64,000 bases of DNA from Tumebacillus algifaecis (GTDB lineage: Bacteria; Bacillota; Bacilli; Tumebacillales; Tumebacillaceae), in the NCBI RefSeq assembly GCF_002243515.1, contig NZ_CP022657.1, positions 3,519,501-3,583,500 of the forward strand. Direction: 5' to 3'. The translations under genes were made by a program, and so were the position numbers. This document shows, in pieces, positions 32,777-41,780 of this stretch. The first letter of the stretch is position 1, and every line of letters starts with the position of its first letter. The notes beneath the pieces were generated by a model that made no database searches, was not told the origin of the DNA, and saw only the letters and a program-made list of their open reading frames with translations.

Positions 32777-34564
32777 ATGGCCAGTCTGCCCGCCTTGCTC
32801 TATGAAACCGTTTCTTCCTTTCACAACCGCGACGCTCTGATCTGGAAAGACGAAGGAAGCTGGCATCGCATGACGTACGGCGTGTTCTGGCAGCGCATCC
32901 AATCGCTGGCGTACGGCCTGCAACAGCTCGGTATAAAGCCGCAATGCAAAGTCGCCTTGCTCTCCGAAAACCGTCCCGCATGGACGATCGCCGACTTTGC
33001 CATCCTCTCCTGCGGCGCCATCACCGTGCCGATCTACCCGACGCTCACCGCCGCGCAGATCGGCTACATCCTCGACAACGGCGATGTGGAGATCGTCTTG
33101 GTGGAAAACGCCGAACTCGCCGCCAAAGTCCGCGCTTTTGCGACCGACAAACTGCGTTACATCATCCTCATCGACGAGACTGCGATCGAGAACAATTCGA
33201 ACATCCTTTCCTACAGCGATGTGATGGAAACAGGCTATGAAATGCTACAAAGCCAAGGTCCGCTCAGCACCTGGGAGCAGGTCGATGGCGAGGCGATCGC
33301 CACGATCTGCTACACCTCCGGCACGACCGGCCCTCCGAAAGGTGTGATGCTGACTCATCAAAATTTGCTGTCCAACATCGTCCAGACCAGCCGATACATC
33401 CCGATTGAACCGAGCGATGTCACGCTGTCCCACCTGCCGCTCTCCCACATCTTCGAACGCACCTGCGGCCAATTTTTGATCTTGCTGACTGGAGCCGCGA
33501 TCAGTTACGCAGAAGAGATCGGCACCGTGGCGCAAAACATCGTGGAAGTCCAACCGACCTTGCTCCTCTCCGTGCCCCGTTTTTATGAAAAAGTGTACAC
33601 AAACGTGATGAAAACGGTACAGGAGTCCTCCCCCTTCAAACGCTGGCTGTTCGGCATCGCCCTCCGCTCAGGCATCAAACATGCAGAACGACCTACCTTC
33701 CTCACCTCCCTGCTCCATCCGCTGTACGACCGACTCGTCTACACCAAAATCCGCGACAAAATGGGCGGCAAGCTGCGTCTGCTCGTCTCAGGCGGTGCTG
33801 CCCTCTCCCCTTATCTTGCTGAATTTCTCCACGCGATCGGTGTGCCCGTCTCCGAAGGCTATGGATTGACCGAAACGTCCCCCGTCATTTCAACCAACCC
33901 TGTCTCCGACATCCGCATCGGTACCGTCGGGCGACCCATTCCCGGTCTGGACCTCAAACTGGCGGCAGATGGTGAAATTTTGGTCAAAGGTGCGGGCATC
34001 ATGTCCGGCTACTACAAGGACCCAAATGCCACAGCAGCAGCTTTTGACGAAGACGGCTGGTTTTGCACAGGCGACATTGGCCACCTGCAAGACGGTTATC
34101 TGAAGATCGTCGAGCGCAAGAAAAACATCCTCGTCCTCACCACAGGCAAAAATGTCGCACCGTTCCCGGTCGAATCGGCGATGTCGCGCAGTCCCTACAT
34201 CGCGCAGGCCGTCCTGTTTGGCGATCGCCGCAAATATGTGACAACATTGCTCGTCCCCGACTTTGTCGCCTTGCAGGCGTGGGCTGCTCAACACGATCTG
34301 CCGTCGGGCATGCCCAAGCTCTTGTCGTCACAGGCGGTGATCGACCTGTACCAAAACGAGATCGAGCGCACCCTGCGAGAGTTCGCCCCTTTTGAGATCC
34401 CGAAGAAATTCGTCCTGCTCCCCCGCGATCTGACACTGGAAGAAGGAGAACTCACACCGTCCTTAAAAGTCCGCATCCATGTGCTCCAACAAAAGTATCA
34501 AGCCGAGATCGATTCGATGTATGAAGAATCGGAAAAAATAGCTGACAACCTCGCCACCATGTAG
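32777..34564 (+). CDS. AMP-dependent long-chain fatty acid-CoA ligase
   Basis: 595 aa from the ATG at 32777 (AGGAGG upstream). ANL-superfamily blocks: P-loop ICYTSGTTGPPKGVMLTHQN (about 188), GYGLTETSPVIS (about 361), DGWFCTGDIGHLQDGYLKIVERKKN (about 420-445) and the catalytic Lys region LTTGKNVAPFPVE. The AMP-binding Long-chain (FAA1-like) subgroup is indicated by the VPRFYEKVYTNV and MGGKLRLLVSGGAALSP segments. Activates fatty acids to acyl-CoA at the membrane. An MFS gene follows after about 55 nt. Confidence 0.9.
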   Translation: MASLPALLYETVSSFHNRDALIWKDEGSWHRMTYGVFWQRIQSLAYGLQQLGIKPQCKVALLSENRPAWTIADFAILSCGAITVPIYPTLTAAQIGYILDNGDVEIVLVENAELAAKVRAFATDKLRYIILIDETAIENNSNILSYSDVMETGYEMLQSQGPLSTWEQVDGEAIATICYTSGTTGPPKGVMLTHQNLLSNIVQTSRYIPIEPSDVTLSHLPLSHIFERTCGQFLILLTGAAISYAEEIGTVAQNIVEVQPTLLLSVPRFYEKVYTNVMKTVQESSPFKRWLFGIALRSGIKHAERPTFLTSLLHPLYDRLVYTKIRDKMGGKLRLLVSGGAALSPYLAEFLHAIGVPVSEGYGLTETSPVISTNPVSDIRIGTVGRPIPGLDLKLAADGEILVKGAGIMSGYYKDPNATAAAFDEDGWFCTGDIGHLQDGYLKIVERKKNILVLTTGKNVAPFPVESAMSRSPYIAQAVLFGDRRKYVTTLLVPDFVALQAWAAQHDLPSGMPKLLSSQAVIDLYQNEIERTLREFAPFEIPKKFVLLPRDLTLEEGELTPSLKVRIHVLQQKYQAEIDSMYEESEKIADNLATM

Positions 34565-34620
34565 TAAGATAGCCTGAAATCGTGAGACACAATCGGTAGG
34601 TTTCAGGAGGTATACCGTTC

Positions 34621-35841
34621 ATGCTCGGCTATCTGCGCTCCCTTGTTAAGCTCCCACCTGCTGTCCAGTTCTACTTGTTGTCCGAAATGCTTTTTGGGGT
34701 CGGCATCGGCATGGCGGTCATTTTGAATTTTCACTATTTAGAATTAGGCTTTGACACGTCCGATATCGGTCTTGCCGTCTCGGTTTACACACTGACCGTC
34801 GCCCTGCTTTCGTACCCGGCCGGGATGATCACCGACCGTTTCGGTTCGAAATTAACGATGATTTTCGGTTCCCTGTTCGTCGTGCTCGGCTATGTGCTGC
34901 TCGCCTTTATCGAAACGCCTCTGCAACTGATCCTCGCTCAGATCGTCTCCGGGTTTGGCTTCTCGTTCGTCATCGCCTGCGAATTCCCGTACATCATGAA
35001 TCTATGTGAGAAACAGGAGGACGAGACGACCGCCTACAACCTGCTCGTCTCCGCTTTCACCTTGGCGTTGGCGTTAGGCAACATCTTGGGCACCAAGCTT
35101 CCGGCCATCATGCCAGCAGGCAACACCACCTATCAGAGCACGATCTATCTGATCGCTGGCTCCTTTCTCATCATGCTGATCATGCGCTGTTTTTTACCAG
35201 CCAAAAGCAAGCGGGTCGCGATCGCCGAATCGAGCCGTCCGAAAAAGACGAGCTGGAAAGTCATTCCGAGCAAACAGGTGATGATCTACGTCCTGTTCGC
35301 CACCACCAACGGTTTGATTTTCTCGATGCTAGGTCCGTTTGAAAATGTCATCCTCCGCGAGCGATTTGCGTTGACCGACGATACGATCGGCTACATGCTG
35401 GCGTTCAACTCGTTCCTGCTCTTCCTCGCGTCCTTGTTCACGCCGTACATCATGAAGAAGTCTTGGCGTCTGATCGCCTTGTACAGCGCTTATGCGCTCT
35501 ATCTGGTGTCGATGCTAATGATGGGCTTTAATGTGATCGTCTACGCCTTCTACCTGTTCCTGCTCGGCAAAGGATTCAGCGCCACGCTGTTCAACTCGTT
35601 TATCGATTCCTCGATGATGAAAGCGACGCATGACGATGAGCGCGGACTGCATTCCGGCTTGCGCAACCTGTTTCGCTCGGGGGCAGGCGCGATCGCTTCC
35701 GCGTTTGCCGGCTACTTGCTCTTGGGCGGTGACTACAACTCGATCTACTTCATCACCTTCCTGATCATCGTCGCACAAGCCTTGCTCTATGTATTCGTGG
35801 TACGTCATCAACTTCGTCAGGATTTGAACGAAAAATTTTGA
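34621..35841 (+). CDS. MFS transporter
   Basis: 406 aa, twelve helices. Motif A appears as GMITDRFGSKLTMIFGS (about 73-89). It begins SLVKLPPAVQFYLLSEMLFGVGIGMAVIL. AGGAGG is 9 nt before the ATG. It follows the acyl-CoA ligase closely and may be cotranscribed; a role in lipid or fatty acid export is conceivable but not shown. A terminator follows at 35885. Confidence 0.85.
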   Translation: MLGYLRSLVKLPPAVQFYLLSEMLFGVGIGMAVILNFHYLELGFDTSDIGLAVSVYTLTVALLSYPAGMITDRFGSKLTMIFGSLFVVLGYVLLAFIETPLQLILAQIVSGFGFSFVIACEFPYIMNLCEKQEDETTAYNLLVSAFTLALALGNILGTKLPAIMPAGNTTYQSTIYLIAGSFLIMLIMRCFLPAKSKRVAIAESSRPKKTSWKVIPSKQVMIYVLFATTNGLIFSMLGPFENVILRERFALTDDTIGYMLAFNSFLLFLASLFTPYIMKKSWRLIALYSAYALYLVSMLMMGFNVIVYAFYLFLLGKGFSATLFNSFIDSSMMKATHDDERGLHSGLRNLFRSGAGAIASAFAGYLLLGGDYNSIYFITFLIIVAQALLYVFVVRHQLRQDLNEKF

Positions 35842-35884
35842 TAACGTGTCTCGCACGGGACAGTTGTTAGATCAGAAAACACAC

Positions 35885-35914
35885 GAAAAGCACCCTCATC
35901 GGGTGCTTTTCGCA
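35885..35914. terminator. Bidirectional terminator, MFS / pepF
   Basis: GAAAAGCACCC/GGGTGCTTTTC perfect stem with a TCATC loop. Confidence 0.85.
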
Positions 35915-35939
35915 TTTGATCAAGCGGTTCCAGCCGCTA

Positions 35940-37748
35940 TTATTGTTCGTTGATCAGCGCTTCCAACTCATCAAGACGCTCAACAAACACTTTGAACGCA
36001 TCGTGGATCGGTTGCGGCGAGGACATATCGACACCTGCACCTTTCAACAGATCGATCGGGTCTTCGGACGAACCTTTTTTGAGGAAGTCGAGGTAGCGTT
36101 CGATCGCCGGAGCGCCTTCCGTTTCGATCTGACGCGCCAGTGCAGCCGCTGCTGCAAACCCGGTCGCATACTTGTACACGTAGAACGCATCGTAGAAGTG
36201 CGGGATGCGACCCCACTCGTGTTTCAGTTCATCGTCGATCACCAATTCTGTGCCGTAGTACTTGATGTTCAGCTTGAGGTACTCTTCGGACAGCAGGTCG
36301 GCGTTAAGCGGATGACCTGCCTCGACCAGCTCGTGCACGATCTTCTCGAACTCGCCAAACATCGTCTGACGGAACATCGTCGAACGATATTGATCAAGCG
36401 AATGGGTGAGCAAGTACATGCGCTTCTTCTTGTCCGTTTCCTCACGCAGCATTTTCGAGAGCAGGAGGTTTTCGTTCAAGGTGGATGCCACTTCTGCAAC
36501 AAAGATGGTGTAGTTGCCGTAGGTGAACGGCTGCTCCTTCATCGTGTAGTAGGAGTGCAGGGAATGACCAAGTTCATGCACGGTGGTGAATACATCATCA
36601 AGCGTTTCGGTGTAGTTCAGGAACAGGTACGGGCTGGACGTGTAAGTCCCCCACGAATAAGCACCGGTGCGCTTGCCTTCGTTCGGGTATACATCGACCC
36701 AGCGCTCATCGAACGCACGCTGTACGGTCGCGACATACTCTTCGCCAAGCGGCTGAAGCGCGTCGAGCGACATCTGTTTCGCCTGCTCCCACGGAATCTT
36801 CATCTCGATCGATTCCACCATCGGAACGAAGAAGTCGTAGTAGTGCAGTTCCTCGAGACCGAGCACCTTTTTGCGCAAGGTCAAGTAGCGTTGCAGGTGT
36901 TTCGCGTTGTCATGGTTCGCTGCGATCAGGTTGTTGTACACTTCAACCGGAATGTTCTCACCAGACAGTGCCGCTTCCAGCGTCGAGTTATACTTTCTCG
37001 CCTTGGCGAAGAAAACATTTTTCTTGACGTTATTGTTGTAGGTAGCACCAAGCGTGTTGCGGAATTTGCCATAGGTGCCGAATAGCGCTTTCATGGCGCG
37101 CTCGCGCAGCACACGGTCTTTCGATTCCAGCAGGTTGCGATAACGGCCTTCGTTGACCTCGTACTCTTTGCCTTCCGAGTCTTGTACGGACGGCATTTTC
37201 AGGTCAGCATTTGCAAACATCGAGAAGATCGTAGCCGGCGCGTCCGCAATCTCGCTGACTTTAGCCAGCAACTCTTCCACTTCAGGGGACAGCACATGCT
37301 CTTTTTCGCGGAGCAGGCGTTCAAAGACCAATTTGTAAAGGCGCAGTTCTTCCTTTTCTTCCATGTAGCGCTCCAGCGTGCCGTCCGGCAAGCCAAGCAG
37401 CTCCGGATTGACAAAAGACATTTCGCTTTGTACTTCCGCGCCCAGCATCGAAGCACGGTCCGAAAGCCCTTGGTAGAAGGAATCACCTGTGTTTTGATGG
37501 TAGCGCATGTGCGCGTATACAAAAACGTTATCAAACGTCAAAGCGATCTTCTCACTCAGGCGCATCCACTCGAGCAAGATGTCCGCTCCTTCATGTAAAC
37601 GACCGCGGTATGTAGCAATGCTTGGCAAAAGTTCCTGTACTTTTTTATAGTCCGCTTCCCATGCCTCCGCAGTCGGATACATGGCTTCCAGATCCCATTT
37701 TTCATGTTCCGCAACTTGGTCGCGGGTCAACAATTTCTCAGTAGACAA
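35940..37748 (-). CDS. pepF: Oligoendopeptidase F
   Basis: 602 aa, M3 family. The zinc motif HELGH lies in TTVHELGHSLHSYYT (about 385-400), with a downstream Glu in TIFVAEVASTLNENLL. Start is a TTG at 37748 behind GGGGGA. It cleaves peptides of about 7-17 residues. It follows the frameshifted DUF3906 gene by 26 nt in the same orientation, so the two are likely cotranscribed. Confidence 0.93.
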   Translation of the reverse strand: MSTEKLLTRDQVAEHEKWDLEAMYPTAEAWEADYKKVQELLPSIATYRGRLHEGADILLEWMRLSEKIALTFDNVFVYAHMRYHQNTGDSFYQGLSDRASMLGAEVQSEMSFVNPELLGLPDGTLERYMEEKEELRLYKLVFERLLREKEHVLSPEVEELLAKVSEIADAPATIFSMFANADLKMPSVQDSEGKEYEVNEGRYRNLLESKDRVLRERAMKALFGTYGKFRNTLGATYNNNVKKNVFFAKARKYNSTLEAALSGENIPVEVYNNLIAANHDNAKHLQRYLTLRKKVLGLEELHYYDFFVPMVESIEMKIPWEQAKQMSLDALQPLGEEYVATVQRAFDERWVDVYPNEGKRTGAYSWGTYTSSPYLFLNYTETLDDVFTTVHELGHSLHSYYTMKEQPFTYGNYTIFVAEVASTLNENLLLSKMLREETDKKKRMYLLTHSLDQYRSTMFRQTMFGEFEKIVHELVEAGHPLNADLLSEEYLKLNIKYYGTELVIDDELKHEWGRIPHFYDAFYVYKYATGFAAAAALARQIETEGAPAIERYLDFLKKGSSEDPIDLLKGAGVDMSSPQPIHDAFKVFVERLDELEALINEQ

Positions 37749-37774
37749 GAAGATTTCCCCCTTCGGTTATTCGA

Positions 37775-37983
37775 TCAGTCTGTTCCTTCCACAACAAAAC
37801 CGGAGCCTGAATTTGTCCGCTTCTTTTCCAAGAGGGCAATCTCGTCGATCTCGATCAGTCCAATTGCCTGCCGCTGGAGCAAATCTTCTGCCGATGCGAA
37901 CGCTTTTTCCTCATCTTCGGCGATCACGATCACCTGAGAGGGAGGGAATCCTTTCCCTTGGCTTCAACAAGGTACAAGAACAT
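37775..37983 (-). CDS. DUF3906 family protein, split by a -1 frameshift
   Basis: The zero frame starts with ATG at 37983 behind AAGGGGGAG, reads MFLYLVEAKGKD.. and ends at TGA 37930-37932 after 17 codons. The -1 frame then continues as ..PSQVIVIAEDEEKAFASAED.. to TGA at 37775-37777. Joined, the product is 69 aa, the usual DUF3906 length, with the family features AEDEEKAF and IALLEKKR-x-NSGSGFVV. The switch can only occur between a -1-frame TGA near 37961 and the zero-frame stop. That window contains G GGA AAG (37951-37957), a canonical slippery heptamer. Either programmed frameshifting or an indel. Function unknown. Confidence 0.7.
37951..37957 (-). promoter_or_regulatory. Candidate -1 ribosomal frameshift site G GGA AAG
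   Basis: The heptamer is in the X XXY YYZ phase relative to the zero frame (..AAG GGA AAG..). It is the sequence used for the phage lambda G-T frameshift. Slipping by -1 restores the DUF3906 frame. Confidence 0.5.
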
Positions 37984-38229
37984 GTAGACTCCCCCTTATA
38001 TCTTCAATTATACCCAAATCTCTTAGTTTTTCCATCTGATAAGAAGTCGAACGCTTCAGGCGGTGTCAAAAAGCATCAGGTTGTTGTCGATCGCACCGTT
38101 TGTCACCGCCGACGTCGCAGCGCTATCGCCTCCGTGCTGTTCTTTGTTCTGATCGGCAGGTAGTTGATGCGCCAAGTACCTGACGGGTCGAAATAGGTCG
38201 AAACGGGCCACATCAGGCAGCAAAGCCCT
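37984..38229. other. Region between DUF3906 and the DUF6232-like gene
   Basis: The minus strand carries a 55-codon open frame in phase with the upstream gene after its TGA (LLPDVARFDLFRPVRYL.. to ..NNLMLFDTA, stop near 38059). It has no good ribosome site, so coding is doubtful. No terminator is evident. Confidence 0.3.
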
Positions 38230-38664
38230 TCACTCGAGGGTCTTTTCTTGTTCTCTGCTGGCCAGCGCCGCGTTGATCCGCTCAAGCAACAACATCGCTG
38301 TGTGCGACTCATTTGACCTAAACACATCCTCCACGCCGGATGCGGAACCGATCCGCAACGTGAAATGCGTCTGTTTCCGTCCCGTCAGCCAGATCAGCAC
38401 CAGGCTGACCAAGGCCACGCCAAAGCCCGCTTGACGCACAACATCGGAGAGGACAAAGGTGAAAATGCTCGTTTGCAGGGCGATGTACGATCCGAAACAG
38501 ACCAGCAAGAAATAGAAAAGCACGTTCTTTCGGGTCACGCTCTTCTTCACTTCAACGGTCGTAATCTGGTCGCTGACAAACGTCTTCTGCCCGATGCGCA
38601 ACACCTTGTCCGAAATCATCACCTCTGTGCCGCTCACTTGCTCATGAAAATAGATCTGCTCCAT
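38230..38664 (-). CDS. DUF6232-like membrane protein
   Basis: 144 aa from the ATG at 38664 (GGGGGA upstream). It begins MEQIYFHEQVSGTEVMISDKVLRIG with the short beta-rich module seen before two helices in DUF6232-type proteins, followed by two TM segments (about 55-72 and 83-100) and a soluble PH-like tail (HFTLRIGSASGVEDVFRSNE). Function unknown. The family assignment is by pattern. Confidence 0.6.
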   Translation of the reverse strand: MEQIYFHEQVSGTEVMISDKVLRIGQKTFVSDQITTVEVKKSVTRKNVLFYFLLVCFGSYIALQTSIFTFVLSDVVRQAGFGVALVSLVLIWLTGRKQTHFTLRIGSASGVEDVFRSNESHTAMLLLERINAALASREQEKTLE

Positions 38665-38703
38665 GGCCTGTCCCCCTCTCCTGATAGATATTGGGCCAGC
38701 CCA

Positions 38704-38735
38704 CAAAAAATGACCCTCACCAAAGGGTCATTTCT
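38704..38735 (-). terminator. Terminator of plsY
   Basis: On the minus strand AAATGACCCTTTG pairs around GTGAGGGTCATTT and is followed by TTTTG. Confidence 0.8.
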
Positions 38736-38750
38736 CTGTTTCGATTCTGC

Positions 38751-39353
38751 TTACATCCAGGAAATCTTGCGCTCGGTGCCATTCAAAATTCGCTCGATGT
38801 TGGAGCGATGGCGCCAGAGCAGAAAGACGACGAGCGCAAAGGTGACGATCGAGAGGACCTTATCACCAAAAAAGATCGCATAGGTATGTGCGATGATCGC
38901 GGCGATGATCGAGGCCAGCGATACATATTTGGAAAGATACATCGTGATAAAAAAGGTGGAAGCTGCCGCAATGAAGCAGAACGGGCTGTACAGCAGCAAT
39001 ACACCGGCCGAAGTCGCTACCGCCTTGCCGCCGCGGAAGCCTGCGAAAATCGGATAGCAATGCCCGAGCACCGCCGGGAGACCGGCCAGCATCGGATTGA
39101 TGTCAACGCCCATCGTATAGGGGAGCGCTGCCGCAATACTCCCCTTCAGCACGTCGATCACCGTCACGATCAGCCCGGCTGTAAACCCGAGCGAGCGAAA
39201 CGTGTTCGTGCCCCCCAAATTGCCGCTGCCAAGTGTGCGGATGTCCACGCCGTAGCCGAGCTTGCCGACGATCAGCGCGGTTGGGATCGACCCGAGGAGA
39301 TAACTTATGATCAATAACCATATCAAAGTCAAGATTCTTTGTGCCCCTTTCAT
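38751..39353 (-). CDS. plsY: Acyl-phosphate glycerol-3-phosphate acyltransferase
   Basis: 200 aa with seven hydrophobic helices. Signature loops: YLLGSIPTALIVGKL, the catalytic RTLGSGNLGGTNTFR, GHCYPIFAGFRGGKAVATSAG and RHRSNIERILNGTERK. Transfers the acyl group from acyl-phosphate to glycerol 3-phosphate, the first step of phospholipid synthesis. GSGNLGGTN differs from the usual GSGNPGATN. The ribosome site at 39353 is weak; a TTG at about 39326 is an alternative start. Confidence 0.93.
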   Translation of the reverse strand: MKGAQRILTLIWLLIISYLLGSIPTALIVGKLGYGVDIRTLGSGNLGGTNTFRSLGFTAGLIVTVIDVLKGSIAAALPYTMGVDINPMLAGLPAVLGHCYPIFAGFRGGKAVATSAGVLLLYSPFCFIAAASTFFITMYLSKYVSLASIIAAIIAHTYAIFFGDKVLSIVTFALVVFLLWRHRSNIERILNGTERKISWM

Positions 39354-39403
39354 CTCTTGCAGGCCTGTCCACGCAAGGAAACTCTTTCCGTTTATTGTAG
39401 CAC

Positions 39404-39436
39404 AAAACCGACTGGGAACTCACCCAGTCGGTTGAA
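39404..39436 (-). terminator. Terminator of the NlpC/P60 gene
   Basis: On the minus strand AACCGACTGGG/CCCAGTCGGTT is followed by TTGT, 13 nt after the stop codon. Confidence 0.8.
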
Positions 39437-39448
39437 CTGCCAAAAGTT

Positions 39449-40339
39449 CTATCGCGTTCTAATCCGCACCGCCATCTGGTACACGCCCGCCCAGTATGAA
39501 TGGTCGAGCGGTGCCACCATGATCCCGCGGTCCGCATCGGCATGGATAAATTGTCCATTTCCAACATAGATCCCCGCATGTGACGAAGCAATGCCGCCAC
39601 AGGCGAAAAAGATCAGATCACCCGGTTGCAGACTCGATTGTGCAATCTGTACGCCCGCGCTGAGTTGCCCATGCGTAGTGCGCGGAAGCTCCACCCCTAC
39701 CTGCTGATAGATGAATTGAATAAAGCCGGAACAATCAAATCCTGACGGGGTGGTGCCTCCGTACTGGTACGGCACCCCTCGATACTGCATCGCTACCGAC
39801 ACCGCTTGGCTGCCCAGCGGTGCGGTCGCCCCCGAGTCACGCAGCAAGGTTGGTGCCGGATTGCTCACCGCTCGTTGCCCTTGTGGATGCTGTTGCTGGT
39901 CGGGAGCGGCTGATGTCTGCTCTGCTTCAAGTTGCGGCCTCGAAACTGGAGCGATCGGCAGATTCATGCCGCTGCGGCTGGCTACCAACAAGTGTAGCGG
40001 CTGCCCTTGCTCGGAGTCCGCTCGCGTTGGAAGCCGAACGATTTCAAGTTCATCGAGAATCAAGCGACTGGCGACCCCTGCGGTCCAATCCGCTTCCGAG
40101 TCGAGCAAGAGCGGCTGAACGATCCGTCTACCTTGCTTCTGCTCGCGATTCTGCATCGCGGTGAACGCTGCAGAATCTGGCTGGATCGCTCGACTGAGCG
40201 CGAGCGGACCTGGCAAGCCAAACCGATGCGACAGCGCCACATCCGCCCGTTGCAAACCGACCGATACCGCCACAGCTTGCTGCTCAAACAACATGGACGA
40301 GAACAGACCGACCATCAGACTTTTTTTCCACTTCTTCAT
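39449..40339 (-). CDS. Secreted NlpC/P60 endopeptidase
   Basis: 296 aa. Signal sequence at about 1-25, then a low-complexity Gln/Arg/Pro-rich region (about 40-165), then the NlpC/P60 domain (about 180-295). Catalytic Cys in GFDCSGFIQFIY, His in IASSHAGIYVG, third polar residue in FIHADADRG. GDLIFF separates them. It cleaves peptide bonds in peptidoglycan stem peptides. Start after GGGGAGGTCGAGA. Monocistronic. Confidence 0.9.
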   Translation of the reverse strand: MKKWKKSLMVGLFSSMLFEQQAVAVSVGLQRADVALSHRFGLPGPLALSRAIQPDSAAFTAMQNREQKQGRRIVQPLLLDSEADWTAGVASRLILDELEIVRLPTRADSEQGQPLHLLVASRSGMNLPIAPVSRPQLEAEQTSAAPDQQQHPQGQRAVSNPAPTLLRDSGATAPLGSQAVSVAMQYRGVPYQYGGTTPSGFDCSGFIQFIYQQVGVELPRTTHGQLSAGVQIAQSSLQPGDLIFFACGGIASSHAGIYVGNGQFIHADADRGIMVAPLDHSYWAGVYQMAVRIRTR

Positions 40340-40441
40340 TCTCGACCTCCCCAGGTGCCAAATGTTGAACTACCAGAAGCATTCGTAACAAGATATTCAG
40401 CTGTTGTGAGGGGACAAGCCTATTAATTTTCGGAACCCAAC

Positions 40442-40481
40442 AAAAAACGACTCGACCTGCAAACAGGTCGAGTCGTTTTTG
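40442..40481 (-). terminator. Terminator of greA / GNAT unit
   Basis: On the minus strand a 16-bp stem AAAAACGACTCGACCTG/CAGGTCGAGTCGTTTTT with a TTTG loop. Confidence 0.93.
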
Positions 40482-40482
40482 A

Positions 40483-40932
40483 TCAAACATGAGGTGTTTC
40501 CATCGCTCGCAAAGTCTTCCTGAACGCACGAGAGACTATGCCGTCATAGCCCTGCGCGGCAAAAAAGCGCTGGGCGTCCTGAAGGTGAGGATGGCTCACG
40601 AGCATCACCTTCGTCGCGCGTTGCTCACGGGCGAGGTTCTCCACTTGGTCCATCAAGCGCCGACCAATGCCGTTTCTGCGCCGCTTCGGATCGACGATCA
40701 AATTCTCGACCACCGCATAGGGCAGTGTGCCAAACATCGGGTCGGGGCAAAAATTTACAAACACGCTGCCATCCACTCGGCCTTCCGTTTCGTGCACCAA
40801 AAGAAAATGATGCGGGTCTTCAAAGATCGCTTCAATGCGCGAAGCGATCACATGCACCGATTGATCTGGACAAAGCTGTTCGTAGAGACGCTGGACGGCC
40901 GCTCTGTCTTCGGCAGTTGCTTCTCTGATCAA
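40483..40932 (-). CDS. GNAT family N-acetyltransferase
   Basis: 149 aa. GNAT fold with the acetyl-CoA loop VDPKRRRNGIGRRLMDQVENLA (R-x-x-G-I-G-R; about 87-105) and the preceding AVVENLIV strand; AQRFFAAQGYDG corresponds to the C-terminal helix. Substrate unknown. It lies 12 nt after greA in the same orientation and shares its promoter. Confidence 0.87.
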   Translation of the reverse strand: MIREATAEDRAAVQRLYEQLCPDQSVHVIASRIEAIFEDPHHFLLVHETEGRVDGSVFVNFCPDPMFGTLPYAVVENLIVDPKRRRNGIGRRLMDQVENLAREQRATKVMLVSHPHLQDAQRFFAAQGYDGIVSRAFRKTLRAMETPHV

Positions 40933-40944
40933 AGCCGGGCTCCC

Positions 40945-41418
40945 TTAGACGATCTCAACAACTTCAAATTCGATCTGACCGCTCGGCGTGTTGACGGTGA
41001 TCTTATCGCCAACGGTGCGCCCAATCACCGCCGACCCGATCGGGGATTCGTTCGAAATTTTGCCGTCAAACGGATCTGACTCGGTGGAGCCGACGATCGT
41101 ATACGTTTCGAAATCACCGTTTGGCAGTTCTTTCAGCTTAACGGTCGAACCGATGGCCACCATCGATTTGTCATCGCCGCCCGGCTCGATGATCCGCACA
41201 TTGCGCATCATTTTCTCAAGCTGTACGATACGAGATTCTACAAAAGCCTGCTCATCTTTTGCCGCATCATATTCTGCGTTTTCACTCAAGTCGCCATAAG
41301 AAACTGCAATTTTAATCCGTTCAGCAACTTCTTTGCGCTTGGAGCTTTTCAAAAAGTCCAGTTCTTCTTCCAATTTCATGAGCCCTTCACGGGTCAGAAA
41401 TACTTCTTTGTCGCTCAT
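40945..41418 (-). CDS. greA: Transcription elongation factor GreA
   Basis: 157 aa from the ATG at 41418 (GAGGAGGAACG upstream). N-terminal coiled coil with the catalytic acidic tip SENAEYDAAKDEQ (about 46-58), then the globular FKBP-like domain with IGRTVGDKITVNTPSGQIEFEV. Rescues backtracked RNA polymerase by stimulating transcript cleavage. Own promoter at 41481-41509. Confidence 0.96.
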   Translation of the reverse strand: MSDKEVFLTREGLMKLEEELDFLKSSKRKEVAERIKIAVSYGDLSENAEYDAAKDEQAFVESRIVQLEKMMRNVRIIEPGGDDKSMVAIGSTVKLKELPNGDFETYTIVGSTESDPFDGKISNESPIGSAVIGRTVGDKITVNTPSGQIEFEVVEIV

Positions 41419-41480
41419 TTCGTTCCTCCTCAGGAAAAGATTACTCCCCATAGAGTGTTACAGGAGACGATTCCTAATAC

Positions 41481-41509
41481 ATTATAGCTTGCTCGTTACA
41501 TCAAGACAA
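41481..41509 (-). promoter_or_regulatory. greA promoter
   Basis: On the minus strand TTGTCT (41504-41509), a 17-bp spacer and TATAAT (41481-41486). Confidence 0.7.
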
Positions 41510-41780
41510 ACATTGTTTCATTCACCATATTTTTGCGGCATCCCATCACGTTATCATGTAAGATTCTCATCTGTTATGTGACAAGAATTTTGGTCTTATG
41601 TTTGCAATGCTGTTTGCAGGCATGTTTGCCTGTAAAGATCCCGCACAAACGTACAATGTCACTTGTAGGATTTTGAAAACTACTTCTATTCAAAAAAAGA
41701 TATGATACAACACTAGCACAAAAACTAACAAATATGGTATATTTTTTTCGATTGGAATAATATATAAGGAGTGAATATTT
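41510..41780. other. Intergenic region between greA and the membrane protein
   Basis: AT-rich. It holds a small inverted repeat, CAGGCA-TGTT-TGCCTG (41616-41631), and the leader of the next gene, with AAGGAG 10 nt before its TTG start. I see no gene. Confidence 0.5.
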
